Shown here: positions 10,776 through 20,916 of the stretch, in pieces | Layout of the letters: each line of letters begins with the position of its first letter | Numbering within the stretch: the first letter of the stretch is position 1 | Assembly: GCA_025716815.1 (NCBI GenBank) | Contig: JAIXMN010000011.1 | Location: 372,001 to 436,000, forward strand | Reading direction: 5' to 3' | Length of the DNA stretch: 64,000 nt | Origin: Dichotomocladium elegans | Taxonomy: Eukaryota > Mucoromycota > Mucoromycetes > Mucorales > Lichtheimiaceae | The notes under the pieces: model-generated | Seen by the model: the letters and a program-made list of their open reading frames with translations, nothing else | Databases searched by the model: none | Told to the model about the DNA's origin: nothing | Position numbers and translations under genes: made by a program

Positions 10776-12373
10776 CTAGTTTTCACTGTTCTCGGAAGCG
10801 GATTCGCTCTTCTCGGGAGCGGATTCGCTCTTCTCGGCAGCGGATTCGCTCTTCTCAGGAGTGGATTTGGCGGCCTGCAATTTTGCATACTCCTCAGCCT
10901 GAAAGAAGTGATCAAAATCATTAGATTGCATTCGGTAAAGCATCCCTACTGTCCGAAATGACTCACATAACCAGGGAATTCGTATTCAATGCCGGCAGCT
11001 GCAATATTCTTTCTTCGCGTCTTTTCACGAGCAAGAATCACTTCAATCTTCTTTTGGAGATCCTCGGGCGTTTTCTTCTTATTATGGGATCTGATTAGAA
11101 GTTTCATAGATGTAAGTCTATCCTTCTTGCTGAGGATCTTGGGAGATTCGAACATTAAGGGATGAAGCGATTCCTTTGGAAGGACGTGACCTTTATATTT
11201 CGGATGAACGTGAGATAAAGCTTTCAAGAAAAAGGCACATACTTACATTGTAACAATCTGCCACGCAAAAGGTAGTTATGCATAGTATCGGCAACAATCT
11301 TGGCAACCTGTGCGGACTCGAACTCGATGAAGGCATAATGCCTAGAAGCACCTGACAGCTTATTCCGTGATAGGCGGAACCGCGTGATATTGCCGAATTG
11401 TGAAAAGTATTCCTTCATATCCTCCTCGTAGAAGCCCTTGGGGATTCTGCCCAGGTAGATCACACCAGTATCTTCCTTGTCCTAAGACGCATACATTCTG
11501 GGTCATTACACCAATCCACATTTGCTCTCCCTTCAATACCTTTTCGACATTCTTCTGCTCTTCAAGCTTGGCCTTGATCTCGAGCTTGCTTTGCTCCAAA
11601 TCTCCAAGGCCGACAATATCATTGTTCTCCTCAATCACATCCTTCTCGTCCGCTTCTTCGTCAGAGCTATTTTCACCCTCATCGCTGCTGACCAAATCGC
11701 CCAAGACCTTCTTGCGCATGGCTTCTTCCGGATCTTCAACTTCCTCATCCTCATCGGCCGACACTTCCTCGGCAGCAGCTTTTTCAACAGCCTTCTTCAG
11801 AGTCTTGGCGGGAGCAGCGTTCTTCTTTTGAATACCAGCACCCTTTTGCTGAGCCTTAACAGGAGTTGCTTTGCCCTTGGCAATAGTCTTCTTTCCGGAG
11901 TCAGCTGGAACTTTGGCGGCCTGCTTCTCCTTGGCGGCAGCGGCGGGGGCAGGAGCAGCAGCCTTCTTGACAGGTTCCTCTGCGGGTTGTTCTTTCTTTT
12001 CCTCAGCGACCGCGGGAGCTGCAGCCTCCTTGACAGGTTGCTTCTTTGCAGGTTGCTTCTTCGCGGGTTGCTTCTTCGCGGGTTGTTCTTCCTTTTGTTC
12101 GGCAGCAGCAGGAGCAGCAGCCTTCTTGGCAGGTTGCTTCTTCGCAGGCTGTTCTTCCTTTTGTTCGGCAGCAGCAGGAGCAGCAGCCTTCTTGGCTGGT
12201 TGCTTCTTTGCAGCGGCAGAGGGCTTCTGAACGGTCTTTGCCTTCTTTGCTGGTGTTTGAACCTGATCATCGCCATTATCAGAAGCAATGGCGCGCTTGC
12301 CAATGATCTTCTTTTGTGCTGGCGATGCAGCCTTCTTTACTGCAGCTGTTGTCGTTTTCTTCTGTGGAGGCAT
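10776..12373 (-). CDS. nucleolar RRM protein, NIFK / Nop15-like
   Basis: Ribosome-biogenesis RNA-binding protein. Four exons (12373-11540, 11481-11247, 11190-10967, 10898-10776) give about 471 aa. Residues 1-190 form a basic Lys/Ala/Pro-rich region with near-perfect repeats of [13 protein letters not shown] and AKKQP type. An acidic stretch ([14 protein letters not shown]) follows. A single RRM covers about residues 285-365: [35 protein letters not shown] and [16 protein letters not shown]. The NIFK-type post-RRM segment is [18 protein letters not shown], created by splicing a 56-nt intron, followed by a helical [16 protein letters not shown] tail. Exon 4 encodes an EKSESA repeat (about 10780-10860). 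The repeat-rich N-terminus is unusually long compared with yeast Nop15 (about 220 aa). Confidence 0.88.
10780..10860 (-). repeat. short tandem repeat encoding EKSESA units
   Basis: Three to four copies of a roughly 24-nt unit (plus-strand core TCTTCTCGGGAGCGGATTCG) inside the last exon of the RRM gene. It is in frame, so length changes keep the protein open. Confidence 0.9.
12030..12200 (-). repeat. coding minisatellite in the RRM gene (Lys/Ala/Pro/Gln repeat)
   Basis: Tandem units encoding AKKQPAKK and [14 protein letters not shown], some nearly identical at DNA level (blocks around 12075-12130 and 12135-12190). It creates long shadow frames on the other strand. Confidence 0.88.
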
Positions 12374-13369
12374 GATCAATGAAGATTATTTCAAGCGGGA
12401 TATACGAACTTTTTTTTGGGAGGTCGTCAGGACCTTCTCGGTCATTTGAAAACCTGCGAAAAAGCGAGTCACGGTCTTCAAAAAAGGTGAGGCTTGTCTC
12501 AAAACGACACCTCTTCTGCTTTGGTCTGTGCAAGGACATCACAAAATTTGAAAAGAACAATAACATGTAGGGACAATTTGTAAGGCAGATCTATGGTAAC
12601 AATAACTAGGAGTGGGTTGTAAGTGCCTAAAGGATGTGTACGATTCGAGATACGTTCGCTAAACGCGTGCGTAAATGGGTAAATGTTAAAATGCGCAGCG
12701 GACGGAAAGGAGGTTGGAACGGTTAGTGGATCCTGTCAGAGGCCTGGAACAGAGTTAACAAGGCTGCACGTATCTATGCATATGCAGCGAAGCTCTTCCT
12801 CCGGTCACAAGGAATAGTGTTTTAGCAAAACATTAAAAGCCTATTTATAATCTCAACCTCTCCGGAGATGATCTTAAACATTAGATACATGCGTTAAACG
12901 AGACACTTTGCCTCAACACTGGACCCACGTGACAGGCCGTATCCCTTCTTTTTGAAAAAAAGGGAAAGAAATGCCTACCCCTATGCTGTGTAACTTCCAA
13001 ATGTACAGGACAAGCTTTCTCGCAAGGAGAGAAAAGATAAAGCGCGGCTTACTTTTCCTTTTCCCCTATTATTTCGGCAAAAGATGCCATGGACTAGAGA
13101 AGAACTCCCCGAGGAATTAACACTATCGGTTCTTGCAGATGCTGCTTCATTGTGCTTTGCTAATACTCGTGTCACCCCAAAGATCGTCGTACAGAACCCA
13201 GAACAGTTTGCCTTTTTTGTTTATGTATGGGAAACGTGTGTAGAGAGGGAAACTAGGAAGAGGAGGATCGTTATGTTAAAAGAATTGGGGGAGGGGGAGG
13301 CCATAAAGAGATACTGAAATAAGTGGTATACACAAAAGGGATTACAGTGATAATAATGGACTGATCTTA
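12374..13369. other. intergenic, no gene assigned
   Basis: Lies between the RRM gene start and the PL14 gene end. A plus frame of 77 codons at 13084-13317 has no recognisable motif and I do not call it. The first 200 bases should hold the RRM gene promoter. Confidence 0.4.
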
Positions 13370-14495
13370 TTACAACAGCAGGAAGAAGCCGGTGACCACT
13401 GGAAGTGCAGCCAAGGAGAGAGTGGATGCGGTGAGCCGTACTGCTGAGCTATTAGTGAATATGACTTCCTTGCCGACGCTGAGTTCGATATTTTTGAAAT
13501 ATGTAAAGGTGTCTACCGATGTTGCGTATGCTGTATCGCCTCCGCCGAAAAACGTGCTGAACATAAGACCCGTAGCCGCAACGGAATCTCGCGTCCGATA
13601 CTTGAGAGACTGCTGGTTGATGACGAGAGAGCCATCTTGCCATACCATCAGTATACCATCGGCCTCAGTAGCGTTGTTGATTTTGATGTAAATTTCTAAT
13701 TTCGTCCATTGATTTGTCTTGAATTGGATTACACCTCGCGAAAAGCTGATGCCGTACTCGTCATTGCAAACCGTACTCCTGGACCCACATATGCTGTTCT
13801 CTGGAAGGTAAGCATATGCTTCGCCAGCGCCTTTACGGGATAAAACACGTTCATTATAATTTAGTTAATATTATTTGCATATTTTTGAGTACCTAGTTCG
13901 CGCCACATGAGCCGCACCGAGAAGCAGCTTTGACCATCGGCCTTGTTACCACCCGAGCAGCCTTGGGGTTCAAAACCTAAAATGAATTTAATGAGGAATG
14001 AGTGCACACACAGAAAAATACCATATGAACATCGCTTTTTGTTACTACACGCACATTACCTCCAAATATGCCTGGTAACTTGCCGCCTTTAACCCAGTTG
14101 AAGTTTTCCGCAAACGCAACTTCATAACTTAGTAAGGCACCATCGTATGATGCCTGGCCGAAAGGAAGCGCCAAAAACTCTGCGCCGCCAAGGCTCCCGT
14201 CATTCACCTTTGTACCGCTTGGAGAATACGACCCGGCTGCGTAGAGGACACTCATGACCGTTTCAGTCCCGTTGTTGCTTAAGGGATCGGACTCGAAATT
14301 AACATCGGAATAGCCGTAAAAGGTTTTTGATGACACGCCCCAATTGCTTGCAATAAAGCTAGGTGCATCGTCTGTCGTATTACTGAACGGTGCTGTCCAA
14401 GTCTGGCTAAGCCCAAGAGACTTGGCTCGGTCTGAGAGCTTGGCTACGGCGCAAGTTGCAAGACTGGCAGATAACAGCAGCAATGGATTGAGCAT
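13370..14495 (-). CDS. secreted polysaccharide lyase family 14-type enzyme
   Basis: Likely cleaves a uronate-containing polysaccharide (PL14 members act on alginate or glucuronan; the substrate here is inferred only). Three exons (14495-14051, 13976-13893, 13830-13370) give about 329 aa. The N-terminus is a signal peptide (MLNPLLLLSASLATCAVA). The family hallmarks are the beta-strand motif ENFNWVKGGKLPGIFGG, the CSGGNKADGQSCFSVRLMW block spanning intron 1, and GAGEAYAYLPE after intron 2. FSRGVIQFKTNQWTKLEIY and a Gly-rich FFGGGDTAYAT follow. The C-terminus is a hydrophobic tail after a Ser-rich stretch, which suggests GPI anchoring. Intron 1 was placed at GTGTAG because only that keeps the CSGGN frame. 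Confidence 0.82.
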
Positions 14496-15771
14496 ATCAA
14501 TTGCTGTGTCCGCGAGAGAAAGGGGTGATGAAAGGAAAGAAGGAAAGAAAGGAAAGAAAAAAAAGGAGCGGGTTTTCTGTAGTCATTGCTCTGCGTGCAA
14601 CCTTTTTTCCCAGTCTTCGGGGTTAAATTTTCATGATTGAATTCACGCAGCTATGTAATAGCCAAAAAGACACACACACACACACGTTTGCCTTTGTCAA
14701 TACCAGAATACATCGCTCTCTCTTCCACCCTTCGCGACGCCTATCTCGTCTCCCGTAAACCGTCCAGCCAAGCGATTCTTACATAATCAACATGTGCGCT
14801 TACCATCTCCTAGAGTACGTTAGATCACTCGGTATATTTTCAGAGGGTATGGCGGGAATGGAGTTGATCTCGCCATGCAAATGCCGTTATGCTCATTGCA
14901 ACATAGGGATTGTCGCTATATTATTCCCCCAATGTATAGGATAGGCGCCCATGAAGCCATATATAACGATTATTTCGTTTCTCTCCTTATGCAAGATGGC
15001 TCTTGATGAATAAATAAAAACAAAGTAGATTAAAACGAGTATATTTATTTTGAGTTGCTGCGATTTGCTCATCCTGTGTAATGCTCAACATTTGTTTTGA
15101 AAGCATACCTGTACGACGTAATACAAATGGGCCTGTACAGAATGCCGCAGTGTAAAACGCCTAACTAATGACATCAACTTGGAGAGAATTAACGCCCTAA
15201 GCAAGATATTAGGAGCACTATTAAGTAATAATCGACATTTCTATTTTCAAATTCTTCTTTGCAAAAGATCTAAATATTAGGCGTCGGCTTCATACCGACC
15301 TGATGCGCACTAGGCCTCGTACGTATCACTCCAAACTTGCCAAGTCGCATAAACAATCTATGAACATGTTCTTTTATTCAAACCCGCCTTGTTCAATGAA
15401 GGATACTGGCGTGAAAAGATGTATGATATGCACTTGACATCCGCCAGAGTAATATCATTAACTCTAGCTAAACTACACCTTAAAACAGCAACGAATGAGT
15501 GATATATCATGGACTTGCTCGTTCAGCTCTGCCAAAAGGGTATCACAATAATTAAATATCATTATACAGACAGGCGCTGTACCAGCCTGAATTGATTTAC
15601 ACAAGGTTACATTAATATTCATGGGCCAGTGTACGCACAATGTCTACAGAGTGCATAATGCATTGTCTCCAGGAGTCTGTGTAGAGAACAAGGATTGCTG
15701 CTGTCAAACAAAAGACTGAAGGCAGATAAATTTCATCCTAAAATTGCGCACATCATACTCATTGCGGACGG
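14496..15771. other. intergenic, no gene assigned
   Basis: AT-rich DNA between the PL14 gene and the repeat region. It holds the PL14 promoter, a purine-rich AAGG/AAAG tract near 14525-14565 and a short (CA)n run near 14671. I see no coding signal. Confidence 0.45.
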
Positions 15772-15995
15772 CGTTGAATAAAAACAGCTGTCTTTTTATA
15801 TGGTTTTTAGGCCAGGATAGCAGTGGTCATGGGATCGATAGCCATCAAGTGTTATCGTCGAGTTATTACCTATTAGAGTCCTTCATGGTGCCGGGATTGG
15901 ATAATATTCTATCCGTGCTTGTAGAACGTGAGAATAAGTCTGTAACTCTACTCAGTATTGTCTATGGAAGCGCACTGTCATGAACAGTAGGGGTA
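15772..15995 (+). repeat. dispersed repeat, copy A
   Basis: About 220 bp that begins GTTGAATAAAAACAGC and ends near CATGAACAGTAGGG. It matches a second copy at 16284-16507 along its whole length, with many substitutions and small indels. Shared blocks include the start, TTTTTATATG, GTAACTCTACTCAGTA versus ATAACCCTGCTCAGTA, and GAAGCGCA near the end. Confidence 0.75.
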
Positions 15996-16283
15996 CGATA
16001 TCGGAGGACAGTCATAGCCGATTTGTGGGGATGTGTGATTGCGATGCGCATATGCAATTGTGTCATGATCTTGTCGAGCACTTTTGGAAGAAGTTTTTGG
16101 GAAGTGGTATTCGATTGGATCCATTGGAAATAAAAGCTTACTGGCCATCTCATACCGCTCATTATTTCAATTAAACACATCAAAATAGGAATAATTTATA
16201 CTGATTGTGGTGGTTAGAGAGTTAGCTGCAGGTATTAAAACCGTTCAGGCCAAAATCAAGTCTTTGAGACGGGATCCTCTTTA

Positions 16284-16507
16284 TTGAATAAAAACAACTC
16301 TCTTTTTATATGATTTCCGACCAGGGTGGTAGTGGTGATACAAGCGGCAGTAATCGACCATTGTCCCCCAATCATTACCGGTTAGCGGGCTTCGTAACGT
16401 TGGAATGGGAGGACAGTCGAGGCGTGTTGTAGAAGAGGTGGATAAGCCGATAACCCTGCTCAGTACTGTCTGTAGAAGCGCAGTGTTATGAACAGTAGGG
16501 CTATGAC
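16284..16507 (+). repeat. dispersed repeat, copy B
   Basis: Diverged direct copy of the 15772-15995 unit, starting ATTGAATAAAAACAAC. It is followed at once by the twin-hairpin element at 16508-16550. Confidence 0.75.
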
Positions 16508-16550
16508 ACCCAGGAGTTATCCTGGGTAGTCCCGGCGATAACCGGGACGG
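16508..16550 (+). other. twin hairpin with CGATAA loop, locus 1
   Basis: Two back-to-back inverted repeats: ACCCAGGA-GTTA-TCCTGGGT, then GTCCCGG-CGATAA-CCGGGAC with seven perfect pairs. Related sequence with a different stem but the same CGATAA loop occurs at 44741-44775 and near 61259-61290. Function is unknown; see the findings. Confidence 0.7.
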
Positions 16551-16901
16551 ATAGACAGGAGGAGAGAGCCAGCACGCCAGAAGAGACAGGCGGCGGCTGC
16601 CAGGGCTCCAGACGAGGGAATGGCGGCGGCGGAGGGAAGGAGCGGAATGGGGCCTGAGATGGCAGCGAAAAAGAGCGAAAGGAGCGGAAGGGTGTTCAGG
16701 AACTCCTCTCTTCGATGGCTCATCAAGCACGGGTACGATTGGTTAATCTATAAAGGACAGTGGATGTTAGTTGCAATAAAATAATTTGGTATTATAGCGA
16801 TCATACCGGATAAGTCCATGGAAGAGAGGGTCAGGATGAAGTTGATGGAGAAAGGAGATTTCTCGACTGTCCATTATTTATAGGAAATCAAGGAGGAGCA
16901 G

Positions 16902-17135
16902 AAGTTTCTTTGTGATAAACGATGCTGCAGCAGATACAGCAGCGGGTCACATGCTCTTTTCATTGGCGATTTCATCACTTGCTGATCTTTTAATCGGCAC
17001 AGGAGCTTGAAACGTCCTCTTATTGCATTCCAAGAGCACGCGTAGTTTCTTTGTGATGGACGATGCTGCAGTAAATAAGCAGCGGATCACATGCTCTTTT
17101 CATCGACATTTTCATCATTTACTGATGCTGTTTAA
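16902..17135 (+). repeat. tandem direct repeat, two ~95-bp units
   Basis: Unit 1 (16902-16998) and unit 2 (17042-17135) share AGTTTCTTTGTGAT, ACGATGCTGCAG and TCACATGCTCTTTTCAT in the same order and spacing. They are about 140 bp apart and roughly 80% similar by eye. No reading frame is conserved. Confidence 0.8.
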
Positions 17136-17269
17136 TTTGGTATTTTTAGCCCTAGGCCGCTCGCATAATATATCTCAGCAATCGACATGCCGTCCGTGAT
17201 GCTGTTAGAAACGGGATTACATTGGGCGTATGGGTCGGTTTGATAAGAGTTACATGTGCATTTATGTTA

Positions 17270-17425
17270 TAGTGGCTGCCCTTTATAGTGATACCCTCGG
17301 TTCCAGGAAATCGCATCGCCATAGCGAATTGGAATAAGCCATATCTGGTAATTTTGTTCTGTATAAAGTGTATCGCTATAATGAATTATCATTATAATGA
17401 ATATCACTATGAGGGGCGGCCACTG
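17270..17425. mobile_element. 156-bp MITE with TA target-site duplication
   Basis: Imperfect terminal inverted repeats of about 28 bp. The left end reads TAGTGGCTGCCCTTTATAGT and the right end, reverse-complemented, reads CAGTGGCCGCCCCTCATAGT. Both ends abut TA (17268-17269 and 17426-17427), the target duplication of Tc1/mariner-type transposition. The inside is AT-rich and has no open frame. Confidence 0.8.
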
Positions 17426-17639
17426 TAATTGATTTCCCGTTAATCCTACCATCTGAATGCTTGTATGAGACTAGTCAAATAAGAAAGAATAGATAATATG
17501 TACTTCCGCGAAGAAAACCGCTTGTTTACTCTCACTCGCTCTTTTCTTTGATACACTCCTTTCATCGACAACCTATTGCACTAAAACAGTCCTTCCAAGT
17601 ATGAACGTTCATCGACCTGCAAATTACGAAGGCGCCAAG

Positions 17640-18325
17640 ATGGCTGTTGCTTACACCAATAACATTCAAATGCGACTCGGCCGAACACTTCCGGCGGGCT
17701 ATCAATGTCTTGCTGAACATTCGACAGCGGAAAGAGGAACTTGAAGAGCAGCTGATTGGCGAAGGTCTGGACGCGACACAAGTCAGTCAACGCATCCGAT
17801 AGACAATCATTACACCCGCAACAACATTCAAACAGATTGTAGCTCGTCGAAAGATATCCAGAGACGACGTCCCCGAAGACCCAGCTTATCTTCAGGAAGC
17901 TTTCGACCCCATCCGGCCAATTGTCGATGCCTACACCAGTGCCCACGCCTTTGACAACGATAGCATCTACTACGATACAAATATTCATCCAATCCAACAT
18001 ACGGAAGCCTTTTACCAGCTCACTCTCCTTTTAGAGCGACTTCAGTTGCCTACATTTGCCTGTTTCCCTCTTCGTCGGTCATGGTCTCTGCCATACATAG
18101 TGATTGACACAAAATTCACATGGCAAAACAATCTGGGTCGCTCATGGGCCAAAAAAGTTCCTTATCCTGGCGGATGGGATCATGTCATCGATGTCCATTC
18201 GAAAGCTCTCAAACCTGCAGAGAATGGAGTACATCGATTTCGTGGTACACTTGAAATGGATGGCGTAGGAGTCTCCATTATCAAGAAGAGAAGGGACAGG
18301 GACGCACCCCCAAGAACCGGTGCAG
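17640..18325 (+). pseudogene. Fanzor-like nuclease fragment (locus 1)
   Basis: This plus-strand stretch aligns by eye with the middle of the longer Fanzor relic at 44.8-47.0 kb. Matching blocks are AYTNNIQMRLG, RRAINVLLNIRQRK, FDNDSIYYDTN, FPLRRSWSLPYIVIDTK and FRGTLEMDGVGVSI, the DG.GVS beta-hairpin that precedes RuvC-I in Fanzor/TnpB proteins. The frame shifts at least once near the start and carries TAG after SQRIR. Everything after the hairpin (RuvC-I, zinc ribbon, RuvC-III) is missing. An 11-bp direct repeat AACCTATTGCA flanks it at 17570-17580 and 18476-18486, which may mark an insertion or be chance. Confidence 0.7.
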
Positions 18326-18489
18326 CTCCGAAGGTGGAGGAGCAGCCGGATCATGGTTGCCCCCATTACGGCAGTTAAGCACATATGAGAATGTGAAACG
18401 AAACCTTCGAAATCGTTCAGCTTTAAGCTATTAGATGCTACGCTTATTCGTGTCATCAACGTCTCGCTTTCCAAGAACCTATTGCATTT

Positions 18490-19472
18490 AACTTAGCTCT
18501 TGACCACTGTCCAAAACTGCTCAATAGGATTGAGTTCACGCGAGTATGGTGGAAGATAAGCATATCGATATCCTCGACACTCGATGTATTCAGAGATATC
18601 CTGAGGTATGGATAGGTGAATTATCCATTACCAAATAATGGCCCTTCATATGTTCATACTTATCCATCTCGTCCATTGTTGGCTTAAGGAAGCTGAGATA
18701 ATGCCCAGTTACAATTCCTCTGCTCGTAACTTCAGATTGACCTGTCCTCTTTCTTTTCTTGGTTGAAGGCTCCGCGAACCTCAAGCTACATTTTGTGATC
18801 CCTGATGCTGAGATTGCTCCCAGGTTTGCGGTTGTCCTTGCTCTTAGATTTTTGCATCGCTATTCCTGCCTACAGGCTGAAACCAAGCCATTTTCAATGA
18901 CAAGTTGCATTCGTTTTTCATAAATTGATGGAGCGTCGTTTTGGATACTTTGAGACCCTCGAATCTCTAGAGAAGTTGATCCATCAGCTGCTCTAGGACA
19001 ATGAATGGATACTCATCAACGTATTCTAAAATGCTCTTCATTGAGAATACGCGAGCGGCCTCTGCTTTTACGTTTCTTAAAAATGCTGCCAGGGTCCATT
19101 TCGTACTGTAATACCCATCGCTGGACTGAACGAATATGGAGTCCTAGCTGCTGATGCACTCAAGATCTTCACAAATATCCGTTTGAAAAATCTGACCTTG
19201 TCTTGGTCAGCGTATGCTGTGTAACTGCGCTTAATCCCCGCTTCTTTCATCCGAATATCTGTGGCAGTAAGCTCAGGATTATCTTGCACGATATGCTACG
19301 CAGATATTCAGTGTGAGAACAAACCGATTGAAGTGAGTACATTTCCTCATCAATGGCATAGTCCGTAGGTTCAGGACAGCCACGCTCATCAGCGGCATGA
19401 CCTTGGCCATCTTCGTAGAAAAACGGGTTGCATTTTTGCGATCCTGCGACTTTGATTTTGAAAAATAGTGTA
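18490..19472 (-). pseudogene. IS630/Tc1-type DDE transposase relic
   Basis: Degenerate minus-strand transposase with many stops and shifts. Recognisable in order: EYLRSISCK and DIRMKEAGIKRSYTAYADQD leading into the helix-turn-helix (KVRFFKRIFVKILSASAA); the catalytic strand HYLVMDNSPIHTS (second Asp) near 18620; and the DDE end region YLPPYSRELNPIEQFWTVVK (third acidic residue in NPIEQFW) near 18490-18590. The first catalytic Asp lies in a decayed stretch. Its outer end carries the sequence GCGATCCTGCGACTTTGATT and stops at a TA (19473-19474), matching the right end of the element at 48008. It converges on the Fanzor fragment. Confidence 0.75.
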
Positions 19473-19474
19473 TA

Positions 19475-20823
19475 GTCTTTCATTTCATGTTCAGTAAGTA
19501 ACGTGACCTGTGACTTTCCTATAATGGTTGCTTTGTCAAGCCTCTTAGGCCATACGACGATGGAAGAATGCTTCAGCGTACAGAGACATTGCTCTACTGT
19601 CCTCAAGCGTCTAAAGCTGTGTTCGGCATAACGTCTCTGAGATATTGTTTTCCCCACGTTTTTGCACTTTTCAACCTGTTCAGATGCCATGTTCATAACT
19701 CGGGCTTACCTAAAAGATGCATTGGTGCTGCTTTTAGGATCAGCACGAAAACTGGAAAATGCAGAAACGAAGGTCGCGAATGACGCATATACGGTGCTAG
19801 GTGATCTGGCCCCAGCTTCGCGCTCCCAATCAGTCCCGAAGGAGGCGGTTAGAGGCATTACGGTGTTCCTTTACTTATAAAGCAATCGCTTTCTCTGGTA
19901 GCCCGTCATCGGTACACCATTCCGCGCTATCCAAACCAGATAGGTTCATCGTATCCTTGGAAATAACCAAATAGGAAGGTGTCGCTGGGCGCCGTTGCAC
20001 AATTGGAATTGCAAATTCAATTCTTGTGGCACTTGTCGCCGTGGAAACGAAAATGATGCCAGTCCTCCTTCCACTGTATGAATGGTCGAGAATCTATTTC
20101 TGCTCTCTGTGCCTGTGTGTTCTACCGTAGAATGGCCGCTATAAATGCCTTCTATCTTTAATATGCATTATTTAACCGCGGTATTTCGGAAAATGACTGG
20201 AAAACACAGCCTGAAAGCTTCCAAAGCACCGACAATCAGTCATCTTCATTTTGGGCATCGAGGTTGCGGTGTCGGAATGTTTTTTTGGCCTTCCCGATGT
20301 GCTTTTGAGCACCCGATAGATCACCCTGTGCTTATCTGGACCAGTCGTTTCCAAGGCGAGCCCGGTGTATCAAAATTGAGAGGCCAGCGTATGGACTTTA
20401 GGGCGTTATCAAAATAAGTAATCAGCGCAAGCATGCCCAGCGCAAGCATACCACGGCCCAACTACAACAACAAGCATTGAGAGGGCCTAGCCTGGAAGAA
20501 AAGTGAAATCATGCTGCCTACCAAGTTGAATGATAATGACATGTCACGCAATATATCCTACGTAGCGAAAAGACCGCTGGGACACCTTGTTTTCTTTATT
20601 AGACTTAGTTCAACGTGCATCGTACATAAAATCAATATCGACTAGAAGACTTATCTCAGCAATTAAAGAACGAAGGTGTTTCGTGTAACTACCAACGTCA
20701 ACCCGGTCGCAGGTTCCCGAGGAATATCCGACAAATTGGACATTTGCTAATCAATTAATTGACGATATTGGGAGACACATGGGGCTGGATAAGGCCACGG
20801 GAAACCGGCTGAACGCGCTTGAG
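19475..20823. other. intergenic, no gene assigned
   Basis: Frames here (for example minus 19497-19696 and plus 20145-20417) have no motif I can name. The proximal part is probably old element sequence and the distal part is the GH45 promoter region. Confidence 0.4.
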
Positions 20824-20830
20824 TATATAA
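20824..20830 (+). promoter_or_regulatory. TATA box of the GH45 gene
   Basis: TATATAA, 87 bp upstream of the GH45 start codon, a position expected for a strongly regulated secreted-enzyme gene. Confidence 0.6.
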
Positions 20831-20916
20831 ATATAGATGACAGCTGGTCAATTCGTTGACTCATCAAGTCAAGCGCGATCTACGCTTTACCCCTCCCATT
20901 CCTTATACATAAGAAC

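Noticed and set aside
11191..11246. A 26-nt intron or frameshift in the RRM gene after LLQC
   Set aside because: A 56-nt intron ending at ATAAAG restores the NIFK-type sequence [14 protein letters not shown], so no tiny intron or indel is needed.
11522..12382. 286-codon plus frame opposite the RRM gene
   Set aside because: It is the antisense of the Lys/Ala/Pro repeat region (Leu/Ser/Gly-rich translation) and has no exon structure of its own.
13084..13317. 77-codon plus frame as a small gene
   Set aside because: No motif, no promoter or splice context; kept as intergenic.
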